Source of the DNA: Mycolicibacter sp. MU0102
Lineage (GTDB): Bacteria; Actinomycetota; Actinomycetes; Mycobacteriales; Mycobacteriaceae
Length of the DNA: 64,000 bases
Assembly (NCBI RefSeq): GCF_963378105.1
Contig: NZ_OY726398.1
Span: 3,596,001-3,660,000, forward strand
Reading direction: 5' to 3'
In this document: positions 1 to 7,454 of the stretch, piece after piece
How the letters are laid out: the number at the start of each line of letters is the position of its first letter
How positions within the stretch are numbered: the stretch's first letter is position 1
Position numbers and translations under genes: made by a program
Notes under the pieces: generated by a model
What the model saw: only the letters and a program-made list of their open reading frames with translations
Told to the model about the DNA's origin: nothing
The model's database searches: none

Positions 1-114
1 AACAACGCATACAACCAGGCGATGTCCATCGCGATGGACCAGGCCGAGAGGGACAACCCGCTGGGGTCCTACAGCTCCTGGCTCAGCGCGGCGCGGGACA
101 TGATCTGCCCCTAG
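1..114 (+). CDS. C-terminal end of an unidentified protein (5' cut by window edge)
   Basis: Frame 1 is open from the first base and ends at a TAG at 112-114, giving 37 residues that finish in RDMICP. The tail is polar with two Met-rich stretches and no recognisable motif. It converges on tsaD with 21 bp between the stops. In M. tuberculosis the gene downstream of tsaD (gcp) is groES on the same strand, so this neighbour differs. I do not recognise the family. Only the existence of a coding tail is supported. Confidence 0.5.
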   Translation, partial: NNAYNQAMSIAMDQAERDNPLGSYSSWLSAARDMICP

Positions 115-135
115 CCGGCGGACATCCGCTTGGCG

Positions 136-1161
136 TTACGTCACCTGCGCGCGGATGACCGGCAGGCCCGGGTTGGTGGCCACGTCCAGCGGTGACGGCG
201 GAGCGCCGGCCGCGATCAGGTGCGCCGCGAACGACGCGATCATCGCCCCGTTGTCGGTACACAACCGCGGCGGCGGAATCCGCAGCTTCAAACCTGCCGC
301 CGCGCAGCGTTGTTCGGCGAGCTCTCGCAACCGCGAGTTGGCCGCTACCCCGCCGGCGATCAGCAGCGTGCCGACCCCCAGTTCGGTGGCCGCGCGAACC
401 GCCTTGGCGGTCAGCACGTCGGCGACCGACTCCTGGAAACCGGCCGCCACATCGGCGGGCGAATAGTCCGGGGTCTTCTCGACGTAGCGGGCCACCGCGG
501 TCTTCAAGCCCGAGAAGCTGAACACGTACGGGTCGTCGCGCGGGCCGGTCATCCCGCGCGGGAACACCACCGCACTGCGGTCCCCGGTGCGGGCCAGCTC
601 GTCGAGCACCCGCCCGCCGGGGTAGCCCAGCCCCAGCAGCCGGGCCACCTTGTCGTAGGCCTCCCCTGCGGCGTCATCAACGGTGCTGCCCAGCTCGACG
701 ATCGGCTCGCCCAGCGACCGCACGTGCAGCAGGTGGGTGTGGCCGCCGGAGACCAGCAGCGCCACGCATTCGGGCAGCGGACCGAACTCGTAGACGTCGG
801 CGGCCAGGTGCCCGCCCAGGTGGTTGACGGCATAGAACGGCACCCCCCAGGCCGCCGCATAGGCCTTGGCCGCTGCCGCACCCACCAGCAGCGCACCGGC
901 CAGGCCCGGCCCGATGGTGGTCGCCACGGCGTCAGGGCGTCGGATACCCGCCTTGTCCAGCGCCCGGCGCATGGTCGGACCGAGTGCCTCCAGATGGGCC
1001 CTCGACGCGATCTCGGGCACCACACCACCGAAGCGGGTGTGCTCCTCCACGCTGGAGGCCACCTCATCGGCCAGCAACGTCAGGGTGCCATCGGCTTCCA
1101 GGCGAGTGATGCCGACACCTGTTTCGTCGCAAGAGGATTCGATGGCCAGGACTACTGTCAT
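136..1161 (-). CDS. tsaD: tRNA N6-adenosine threonylcarbamoyltransferase TsaD
   Basis: 341 residues, the normal length for TsaD/Gcp. It transfers the threonylcarbamoyl group from TC-AMP to A37 of ANN-decoding tRNAs, working with TsaB and TsaE in the cytoplasm. The N-terminal ASKHA-type motif AIESSCDETG is visible. The metal-binding histidines are in SRAHLE and SGGHTH, and the nucleotide-binding GGVAANSRLR lies near the C-terminus. It is the last gene of the alr-hydrolase-tsaE-tsaB/rimI-tsaD operon. Its ATG overlaps the upstream stop codon as ATGA at 1158-1161, so translational coupling is likely. Confidence 0.97.
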   Translation of the reverse strand: MTVVLAIESSCDETGVGITRLEADGTLTLLADEVASSVEEHTRFGGVVPEIASRAHLEALGPTMRRALDKAGIRRPDAVATTIGPGLAGALLVGAAAAKAYAAAWGVPFYAVNHLGGHLAADVYEFGPLPECVALLVSGGHTHLLHVRSLGEPIVELGSTVDDAAGEAYDKVARLLGLGYPGGRVLDELARTGDRSAVVFPRGMTGPRDDPYVFSFSGLKTAVARYVEKTPDYSPADVAAGFQESVADVLTAKAVRAATELGVGTLLIAGGVAANSRLRELAEQRCAAAGLKLRIPPPRLCTDNGAMIASFAAHLIAAGAPPSPLDVATNPGLPVIRAQVT

Positions 1162-2243
1162 GAGCTAGCCTCCCGCCGCATCGTGTAGGCATCGGCGCCG
1201 TTGCGGTAGTAGCGCTTACGCAGGCCGGTCTCGACGAAGCCGACATCGCGGTACAGCGCGATTGCCGCGGCGTTGTCGGTGCGGACCTCCAGGTACACCA
1301 CGCCCCCGTCGGCGTACTCCAGCAGGTCGGCAAGCAGTCGCCGCCCGATGCCGCGCCCCTGATGGGCCTTGTCCACCCCGATGGTGTGCACCTCGTACTC
1401 GAACGGCGCTGTGCGCCCAAGCCGCGCGATTCCGCCGTAACCCACCACGGCATCGCCGACCCGGGCCCCGACGTAGTGGTGGTCGCGCGCACCGATCGCC
1501 CGGCTGAACGCCTCGGCGGGCCACGGGTCGTCGCCGCCGAACAGTTGGGCTTCCAATTCGGCGCAGCGCTCCGCGTCGCTGTCCACCAGTGCGCCCAGCG
1601 TCACCGGCACAGCGGCCGTCGATGGCGGTTTGGCGTCCGGGCGGCGCAGGTACAGCGGCACCAGCGACTCCGGAATCTCGTTCCAGTCCCGCACTGCGGC
1701 AACCAGTCCCGCAGGGGTCGGGTAGGTGGCATCGAGGGCCGGCAGATCGAACAGCTCGGTGTGCGCGGGCGAGCCGGCCACCGCGACTGCATCGGCGGGA
1801 TCGACGTCGGCCGGGGCACACACCGCGGGGCCCGCCACCCGGACACCGTCGCGATAGCGCGCCCAGTAGACCTCCCGACGGCGGGCATCGGTGACCACCA
1901 GGGTCGGGCCGGATGTGCGCACGCCGATCGCGTCCAGGCTGCACACGCCGTAGACCGGGATTCCCAGGGCGTGGCCGTAGGCGGCCGCGCTGGCCATCCC
2001 GACCCGCAGGCCGGTGAACGGTCCCGGCCCGCAACCCACCACGACCGCAGCCAGATCGGCCATGCTCAGTTCGGCGTCGGCCAGGGCGCCCAGCACGTTG
2101 GGGGTCAGTCGTTCGGCGTGAGCCCGCGCGTCGGGCGTGACCCGTTCGGCCAATACGGTCGGTCGACCAGCCTCATCGAGGACCACCACGCCTGCGGTGA
2201 CGGCGGGGGTGGCGGTGTCGATGGTCAGAATCGCTCCGGTCAT
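1158..2243 (-). CDS. tsaB-rimI: Fused TsaB (t6A complex dimerisation subunit) - RimI (ribosomal protein alanine N-acetyltransferase)
   Basis: One continuous 361-residue frame. About residues 1-205 are TsaB: ILTIDTATPAV at the start, then GCGPGPFTGLRVG. They continue without a stop through a short linker into a GNAT domain with the acetyl-CoA loop GRGIGRR and the RimI C-terminal YRNGADAYTMRR. TsaB scaffolds TsaD/TsaE; RimI-type GNATs acetylate N-termini such as that of S18. In M. tuberculosis the two are separate genes (Rv3421c, Rv3420c). The start at 2243 (MTGAIL) was chosen because TsaB homology begins there and because ATGA overlaps the tsaE stop. The frame is open further upstream, but only as a shadow of tsaE. 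Confidence 0.93.
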   Translation of the reverse strand: MTGAILTIDTATPAVTAGVVVLDEAGRPTVLAERVTPDARAHAERLTPNVLGALADAELSMADLAAVVVGCGPGPFTGLRVGMASAAAYGHALGIPVYGVCSLDAIGVRTSGPTLVVTDARRREVYWARYRDGVRVAGPAVCAPADVDPADAVAVAGSPAHTELFDLPALDATYPTPAGLVAAVRDWNEIPESLVPLYLRRPDAKPPSTAAVPVTLGALVDSDAERCAELEAQLFGGDDPWPAEAFSRAIGARDHHYVGARVGDAVVGYGGIARLGRTAPFEYEVHTIGVDKAHQGRGIGRRLLADLLEYADGGVVYLEVRTDNAAAIALYRDVGFVETGLRKRYYRNGADAYTMRREASS

Positions 2244-2701
2244 GGCGTGTGCCACCGCCAGCTCGCGGTGCGCGTCTCGGAGTCGGCCGCGCGGTCCAAC
2301 CGGATGTCGAGGTGCCGGTCGGAGAGCCGCTCGGCCAGTCCTTCGCCCCACTCCACCACGACGACCGCGTCGTCGAGTTCGGTGTCCAGGTCCAAAGAGT
2401 CCAGCTCGGCCAACAGGTCCAGGCCCGACTCGTCGAGCAGCCGGTAGAGGTCGACGTGGATCATCGCCGGGCTGTCGGGCCGGCGGGCCCGATGCTCGCG
2501 GGCCAGCACGTACGTCGGTGAGGTGACCGGGCCGTCGACATCCAGTGCCGCCGCGATCCCCTTGGCCAACACGGTTTTTCCGGCGCCCAGCGGTCCGGAC
2601 AGCACCACCACGTCGCCGGCGCGCAGCTGTTCACCCAGCCGAGCTCCCAGCGCAACAGTGTCCTCGGCGGTGGCCAAGGTCGCCTCCTGCGGATCAGCCA
2701 C
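2240..2701 (-). CDS. tsaE: tRNA threonylcarbamoyladenosine biosynthesis ATPase TsaE
   Basis: 153 residues, a small P-loop ATPase needed for turnover of the t6A-forming TsaBDE complex. Walker A is GPLGAGKT (residues 36-43), followed by the family motif SPTYVLAREH and HVDLYRL. The Walker B-like acidic strand VVVVEWGEGL is present. It overlaps the downstream tsaB/rimI by 4 bp and the upstream hydrolase by 8 bp, so the operon is compact. Length and motifs are typical. Confidence 0.95.
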   Translation of the reverse strand: MADPQEATLATAEDTVALGARLGEQLRAGDVVVLSGPLGAGKTVLAKGIAAALDVDGPVTSPTYVLAREHRARRPDSPAMIHVDLYRLLDESGLDLLAELDSLDLDTELDDAVVVVEWGEGLAERLSDRHLDIRLDRAADSETRTASWRWHTP

Positions 2702-3800
2702 TGCGCCCGGCCTTCCGGCGCAACCGGTGCGTCAGCATGCCACGGCGCGGGGTGGCCCGCTCCACCAGTCGCACCAGCGCCTCGTCGATGACATCGGGTT
2801 CCTCCAACTGCACCAGATGCCCGGCCCCGGGCACGATCACCAGCTCACAATCCCACAACGTGGCCGCCGTCGCCCGCGAGTACCCCGGCGGGGTGAGCAG
2901 GTCCTGGTCGCCACAGGCGACCAGCGTAGGGATCTTGGCCAGCGTCGGCAGCGCGACACTCTCGTCGTGCACTTCCAGGGCGTGCAGGAAGCCCACCATG
3001 GTGGCGACCGGGGTGGAGTGCATCATCTCCTCGGAGTAGGCCACCACACTCGGGCTGATCTGGTCGGTGCCGTAGGAGGCGGCCCGCAGAATCGGTGCGA
3101 TCACCCCGCGCGCCGCGCCGCGGCCGCGGTGCACCAGCTTCGGCGCGTAGCGCACACTGAACTGCACGGCTTCCAGCGCCGGGTTGCGCAGGATCTGGCC
3201 CAGCGGGGAGCGCGAAACACCTTTGGCGGCCGACGATATCAACGCCGCGCCGACGATCCGGTTGCCGTAGCGCTGGGGAAACTGCCGTGCGTGCGCCAGC
3301 ACCGTCATGCCGCCCATCGAATGCCCGACCAGCACTATCGGACCGCGCGGCACGGCCGCCCGCAGCACCGCCTCCAGATCCTGGCCGAGGCGCGGCACGG
3401 TGTAGGTCCCCGGTGGGGCGACAGTGGAATCGCCGTGCCCACGCTGGTCGTAGAAGACCATGCGCACCTGATCGCCCCACTCGGCGGCCAGCCGCGCCCG
3501 CTGAAAATGGAAAGAGCCCATCCGCAGGCAGAATCCGTGCGCGAACACCACGGTCAACGGTGCATTGCGCGGACCCACGTCGCGTACCGCCAGTTCGACG
3601 CCGTCGTCGGTGACCACCACCGAGCTGTGGTCGTGGTCGAGGATTTCGAAATCCTCGTCGGCGTAAGCGTCTTCGGCGGTGGTGCGTCGGGTCACCGACC
3701 GGGCGATGGTGCTTCCGGCGATGGTGCCGACGGCCGCCAGACCGGCCATCCCCGCCAGCCAGCCGCCGGCCCGCCGTGACCCGCGCCGGTTACCCGCCAT
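2694..3800 (-). CDS. Alpha/beta hydrolase with N-terminal membrane anchor
   Basis: 368 residues. The N-terminus (MAGNRRGSRR, then a hydrophobic segment at about 13-35) looks like a signal anchor. The alpha/beta hydrolase core follows, with oxyanion region FAHGF, the nucleophile elbow GHSMGG (Ser161), acid Asp in CGDQDLLTP and His in GAGHLVQLEEP. The substrate is not evident; esterase, lipase or haloperoxidase-like enzymes share this pattern. The start at 3800 was chosen because it gives the anchor and a short 11-bp overlap with the alr end. As I recall it, M. tuberculosis has no such gene between alr and tsaE, though other mycobacteria do. Confidence 0.85.
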   Translation of the reverse strand: MAGNRRGSRRAGGWLAGMAGLAAVGTIAGSTIARSVTRRTTAEDAYADEDFEILDHDHSSVVVTDDGVELAVRDVGPRNAPLTVVFAHGFCLRMGSFHFQRARLAAEWGDQVRMVFYDQRGHGDSTVAPPGTYTVPRLGQDLEAVLRAAVPRGPIVLVGHSMGGMTVLAHARQFPQRYGNRIVGAALISSAAKGVSRSPLGQILRNPALEAVQFSVRYAPKLVHRGRGAARGVIAPILRAASYGTDQISPSVVAYSEEMMHSTPVATMVGFLHALEVHDESVALPTLAKIPTLVACGDQDLLTPPGYSRATAATLWDCELVIVPGAGHLVQLEEPDVIDEALVRLVERATPRRGMLTHRLRRKAGRSG

Positions 3801-4944
3801 CGGCGCCCCGATATGTCCGGGCGACCCGCCCGCGTGGACTGTTGACGACCTCGTAGTGAATGGTGCCCAGCACGTCGGCCCAGTCCTGGGCCAGCGGTTC
3901 GCCGTCTGCTCCGGACCCGAACACGATGACCTCGTCACCCTCGGTGACGTCGACGGGGCCCGGACCCAGATCGACGACGAACTGGTCCATGCACACTCGC
4001 CCGACGCTGCGCCGGCGCCGGCCGTTGATCAACACGTCGAACCGTCCGCTCAGCGGTCGGAACACTCCGTCGGCGTAGCCCATCGGCACCAGTGCCACGG
4101 TGGTGTCGACCGGGGCGACCCAGGTGTGCCCGTAGGAGACGGCCTCCCCGGCTTTGATCGGACGGACCAGCACCACAAGAGATTTCAGCGTCATCGCCGG
4201 AATCAGACCCATGTCGCCGCGCTCGGGGATCGGACTCAGGCCGTACATGGCTATTCCCGGCCGGACCATGTCGAAGGCCAGGTCGGGGCGGGTCATGGCC
4301 CCGGCCGAGTTGGCCAGGTGCGCGACCGGGAACTCCAGGCCCTGCGCGCGCGCCACCCTCATAAGGTCGGAAAACCGTTGGGCCTGAACGTCGTTGACTG
4401 GGTTAGCGGTCTCGTCGGCGCAGGCCAGATGCGACATCAGGCCGCGCACCCGGATCGCGTCGTCGGCGACAGCTTTCCGCAGCGCGGTCACCAGTTCCGG
4501 GAAGTCAGCGGCACCTACCCCGTTGCGGTTCATGCCGGTGTCGGCCTTGACGGTGACGGTCGCGGTGCGCCCGGTACGCCCCACCGCGTCGAGCAGCTCG
4601 TCCAGCTGCGCCACCGAGGAGACCGCGATCTGTACGTCGGCGGCCAGGGCCGGAGCGAAGTCGGTGTGGGGCCCGTGCAGCCACGCCAGCACGGGCGCGG
4701 TGATCCCGGCCGCTCGCAACGTGAGGGCCTCGTCGACGGTGGCGACCCCGAGTTCGGCCGCGCCGGCGGCCAGTGCGGCGCGGGCCACCGGGACGGCGCC
4801 GTGGCCGTAGCCGTCGGCCTTGACCACAGCCATCACCCCGGCGGCGCCGGCGTGTTCGTCCAGCACCCGCACGTTGTGAGCAATGGCGTCCAGGTCCACC
4901 AGCGCTTGCGCGAGCAGACCGGACGTTCGGGATACGGCAGTCAT
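3790..4944 (-). CDS. alr: Alanine racemase
   Basis: 384 residues from the ATG at 4944. This PLP enzyme interconverts L- and D-alanine and supplies D-Ala for peptidoglycan; it is the target of D-cycloserine. The PLP lysine is Lys42 in VVKADGYGHG. The catalytic tyrosine lies in VSYGHTW, and CMDQFVVDLG and GTIHYEV are family blocks. An in-frame upstream Met (5043) exists, but alignment with known mycobacterial Alr favours MTAVSRTSG. It is the first gene of the minus-strand operon that continues into the hydrolase and t6A genes. Confidence 0.96.
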   Translation of the reverse strand: MTAVSRTSGLLAQALVDLDAIAHNVRVLDEHAGAAGVMAVVKADGYGHGAVPVARAALAAGAAELGVATVDEALTLRAAGITAPVLAWLHGPHTDFAPALAADVQIAVSSVAQLDELLDAVGRTGRTATVTVKADTGMNRNGVGAADFPELVTALRKAVADDAIRVRGLMSHLACADETANPVNDVQAQRFSDLMRVARAQGLEFPVAHLANSAGAMTRPDLAFDMVRPGIAMYGLSPIPERGDMGLIPAMTLKSLVVLVRPIKAGEAVSYGHTWVAPVDTTVALVPMGYADGVFRPLSGRFDVLINGRRRRSVGRVCMDQFVVDLGPGPVDVTEGDEVIVFGSGADGEPLAQDWADVLGTIHYEVVNSPRGRVARTYRGADGG

Positions 4945-4992
4945 GTCAGCCTCGATTGTCCCAGAAGCTGCCGAACCGGCCCGTCGGATCGC

Positions 4993-5048
4993 CGAGTGTG
5001 CGGTTTGATCGGCTCGGAGGCCGATTTGTGACCGAAAACGCACACTCG
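4993..5048. repeat. 56-bp palindromic element, left copy flanking the DUF559/AbiEi-like gene
   Basis: Outer arms CGAGTGTGCG (4993-5002) and CGCACACTCG (5039-5048) are perfectly complementary. A further TTT/AAA pairs after one mismatch, and the loop contains a second perfect hairpin ATCGGC/GCCGAT (5008-5025). The copy at 5990-6045 has the same length and ends but a different loop. This copy lies 58 bp upstream of the start codon at 5107. Confidence 0.8.
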
Positions 5049-5106
5049 ACGCCCGCCTGTGGATCGACGTCGTCCCCGAGCCGCCCCGGGGTGCCAGGCT
5101 GCGGTC

Positions 5107-5979
5107 ATGCCAGCACCGGTGTGGCCGATTCGGGCCGCAGAAGCGCTGGCCGCCGGCGCCATCACACCTGACCGGCTGCGCCGTGACTATACGAGGCTCT
5201 ACCCCGGTGTTTGGCTGCCACGCGAGGCAGCTCTCTCGGCGACGCTGCGGGCCCGGGCCGCCTGGCTGTGGTCGCGTCGGCGTGGAGTTCTTGCCGGGCT
5301 GTCGGCATCAGCGCTTCTGGGGGCAAAGTGGATCGACGCCGACAGCCCCGCGGCACTCATCTACGGCAATCGGCGAGCACCGCCGCTACTCACCGTGCAC
5401 ACCGAGACGCTGTTAGCCGGCGAGACTCGGACGGTACGCGGGCTGCCGGCGACGACAGCTGCGCGTACGGCATTCGACCTGGGCAGACATCTCAAGCTCA
5501 CCGAAGGGGTGCAGCGCATCGACGCCTTGATGAATGCCACCGACCTCAAGGCGGTGGAGGTCATGGCGCTGGCTGACGCACACCGGGGTGCGCGGGGGCT
5601 ACGGCAACTCGACGAGACGTTGCAGCTTGTCGACGGAGGAGCCGACTCACCCTACGAGTCGCTCACCCGACTGCTGCTCGTGCGCGCCGGGTTTCCCCGG
5701 CCGCAGACCCAGATCCCGGTGTATGGCGACTACGGGCAACTTGTCGCCGTAATCGACATGGGGTGGAAGGAGCACCTGGTCGGCGTCGACTTCGAAGGCG
5801 CCCACCATTGGATCGATCCCAAGCAGCGGGAACGTGACGCCGAGCGTTACAACACCCTTCTCGAACTCGGGTGGATCGACATCAAGCTGACGAGTCGCAC
5901 GCTGCACATGGCACCCGGGAGGTTCCTGGACCGAGTCGGAGCAGCCCTGATCAGCCGCGGCTGCCAGAAAACCTGGTGA
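5107..5979 (+). CDS. DUF559 / AbiEi-like protein with a restriction-endonuclease-type fold
   Basis: 290 residues from ATG 5107. The N-terminal part (WPIRAAEALAAGAITPDRLRR) resembles the winged-helix AbiEi/transcriptional-regulator start. The C-terminal part carries the acidic pattern of PD-(D/E)XK nucleases: SPYES, then VIDMGW, then VGVDFEGAHHW. Such proteins are common single-copy accessory genes in mycobacteria and are often labelled type IV toxin-antitoxin or DUF559; their activity is mostly untested. There is no partner toxin or antitoxin gene beside it. It lies alone between matching palindromes, on the opposite strand to both neighbours, so it looks inserted. Nuclease function is inference. 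Confidence 0.7.
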   Translation: MPAPVWPIRAAEALAAGAITPDRLRRDYTRLYPGVWLPREAALSATLRARAAWLWSRRRGVLAGLSASALLGAKWIDADSPAALIYGNRRAPPLLTVHTETLLAGETRTVRGLPATTAARTAFDLGRHLKLTEGVQRIDALMNATDLKAVEVMALADAHRGARGLRQLDETLQLVDGGADSPYESLTRLLLVRAGFPRPQTQIPVYGDYGQLVAVIDMGWKEHLVGVDFEGAHHWIDPKQRERDAERYNTLLELGWIDIKLTSRTLHMAPGRFLDRVGAALISRGCQKTW

Positions 5980-5989
5980 TCTCCCGCGC

Positions 5990-6045
5990 CGAGTGTGCGG
6001 TTTGGTCGGTCCTAACGCGGTTTTACCCACGAAAACGCACACTCG
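5990..6045. repeat. 56-bp palindromic element, right copy flanking the DUF559/AbiEi-like gene
   Basis: Arms CGAGTGTGCG (5990-5999) and CGCACACTCG (6036-6045) are identical to those at 4993-5048. Conservation extends inward on both sides (GGTTTG on the left, CGAAAA on the right), while the loop differs. It begins 11 bp after the stop codon at 5979, so the gene is tightly enclosed. It may also act as a bidirectional terminator against gadB. Confidence 0.8.
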
Positions 6046-6056
6046 ACGGGAAGGCC

Positions 6057-7442
6057 TCAATGGGCGAAGTGCTGCGCGTCGTAGTGCCCGCCAGGCTTCA
6101 CCTTGTCGAGCGCGGTCACCGATTTCATGATGTCGTCGAAGAGCGCCCGGGCAAGATCGGCCGACAGCCCCTCACGGACCACGACGCGCAGCACCGCGAC
6201 GTCCTCGGCGCCCTCCGGCATGGTGTAGGCCGGTACCTGCCAGCCGTACGTGCGCAACTCGTGGGACACGTCGAACTCGGTGTAGCCGCGCTCGCCGGCC
6301 AGCCGGCAGCTCACCACCGGGATCGCCGAACCGTCGCTGATCACCTCGAAGTGCTCAGAGGCCGCCAGCTGATGCGACAGCCAGCGGGCGGTGTCGGACA
6401 GGGTCCGCATCACCTCGGTGTAGCCGGCGCGGCCCAGCCGCAGGAAGTTGTAGTACTGGCCGACGACCTGGTTGCCCGGCCGGGAGAAGTTGAGCGTGAA
6501 TGTCGGCATGTCCCCGCCGAGATAGTTGACCCGGAATACCAACTCCTCGGGCAGGTAGTCGGCGCTGCGCCACACCACGAAGCCGATGCCCGGATAGGTC
6601 AGGCCGTACTTGTGGCCGCTGACGTTGATCGAGACGACCCGCGGCAGCCGGAAATCCCACTTGAGGCCGGGATGAAGGAACGGCACCACGAATCCGCCGC
6701 TGGCCGCGTCTACGTGCACCGGCACGTCCGGCCCGCCGCCGGCTGCCAGGGTGTCCAGTGCCGCGCAGATCGCCTCGATCGGTTCCAGTTCCCCGGTATA
6801 GGTGGTGCCCAGGATGCCCACCACGCCGATCGTGTTCTCGTCGACGGCATCGATCACCTGCTCGGGGGTGATCACGTAGCGGTCCTGGCCCATCGGCAGG
6901 TAGCGGGGTTCGACGTCGAAGTAGCGGCAGAACTTCTCCCACACCACCTGGACGTTGGAGCCCATCACCAGGTTCGGGGTGCGGCCCTTCCAGTCGTCGC
7001 CGATCTGCTGACGCCAGCGCCACTTCATCGCCAGACCACCCAGCATCACCGCTTCGCTGGACCCGACGGTGGAAACCCCGATCGCGCTGGCGGGGTCGTC
7101 ATCGCGCAGGTTCTCGGCATGGAACAGGTCCGCGACCATGGACACGCAGCGCTGCTCAATGGCCGCGGTGGCCGGGTATTCGTCCTTGTCGATCATGTTC
7201 TTGTCGAACGACTCGGCCATCAGCGCCGACGCTTCGGGGTCCATCCAGGTGGTGACGAAGGTGGCCAGATTCAGCCGGGAGCTGCCGTCGAGCATCAGCT
7301 CGTCGTGGATGAAGCGGTAGGCGGTCTGCGGGTCCATCGGGTCGTCGGGCAACCGCAGCGCCGGGACCGGCGAGGTGAACATCCGGCCGGTGTAGGCGGG
7401 AGCGATGGCATGCGCCGGCACGGACGGGTGGGAATGGGTCAC
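6057..7442 (-). CDS. gadB: Glutamate decarboxylase (PLP-dependent)
   Basis: 461 residues, the usual GadB length. It converts glutamate to GABA with proton consumption. The PLP lysine lies in NVSGHKYGLTYPG. VHVDAASGGF and the N-terminal RLNLATFVTTWMDPEA block are diagnostic of group II bacterial Gad. Orthologous in position to Rv3432c, directly followed by nnrD/E as in M. tuberculosis. No glutamate/GABA antiporter gene is adjacent. Confidence 0.95.
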   Translation of the reverse strand: MTHSHPSVPAHAIAPAYTGRMFTSPVPALRLPDDPMDPQTAYRFIHDELMLDGSSRLNLATFVTTWMDPEASALMAESFDKNMIDKDEYPATAAIEQRCVSMVADLFHAENLRDDDPASAIGVSTVGSSEAVMLGGLAMKWRWRQQIGDDWKGRTPNLVMGSNVQVVWEKFCRYFDVEPRYLPMGQDRYVITPEQVIDAVDENTIGVVGILGTTYTGELEPIEAICAALDTLAAGGGPDVPVHVDAASGGFVVPFLHPGLKWDFRLPRVVSINVSGHKYGLTYPGIGFVVWRSADYLPEELVFRVNYLGGDMPTFTLNFSRPGNQVVGQYYNFLRLGRAGYTEVMRTLSDTARWLSHQLAASEHFEVISDGSAIPVVSCRLAGERGYTEFDVSHELRTYGWQVPAYTMPEGAEDVAVLRVVVREGLSADLARALFDDIMKSVTALDKVKPGGHYDAQHFAH

Positions 7443-7454
7443 TGCGACTCTCCT

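Noticed and set aside
5107..5979. Classical AbiEi/AbiEii toxin-antitoxin system
   Set aside because: No AbiEii-type nucleotidyltransferase gene adjoins; the next gene is gadB. Only a lone AbiEi/DUF559-like protein can be supported.
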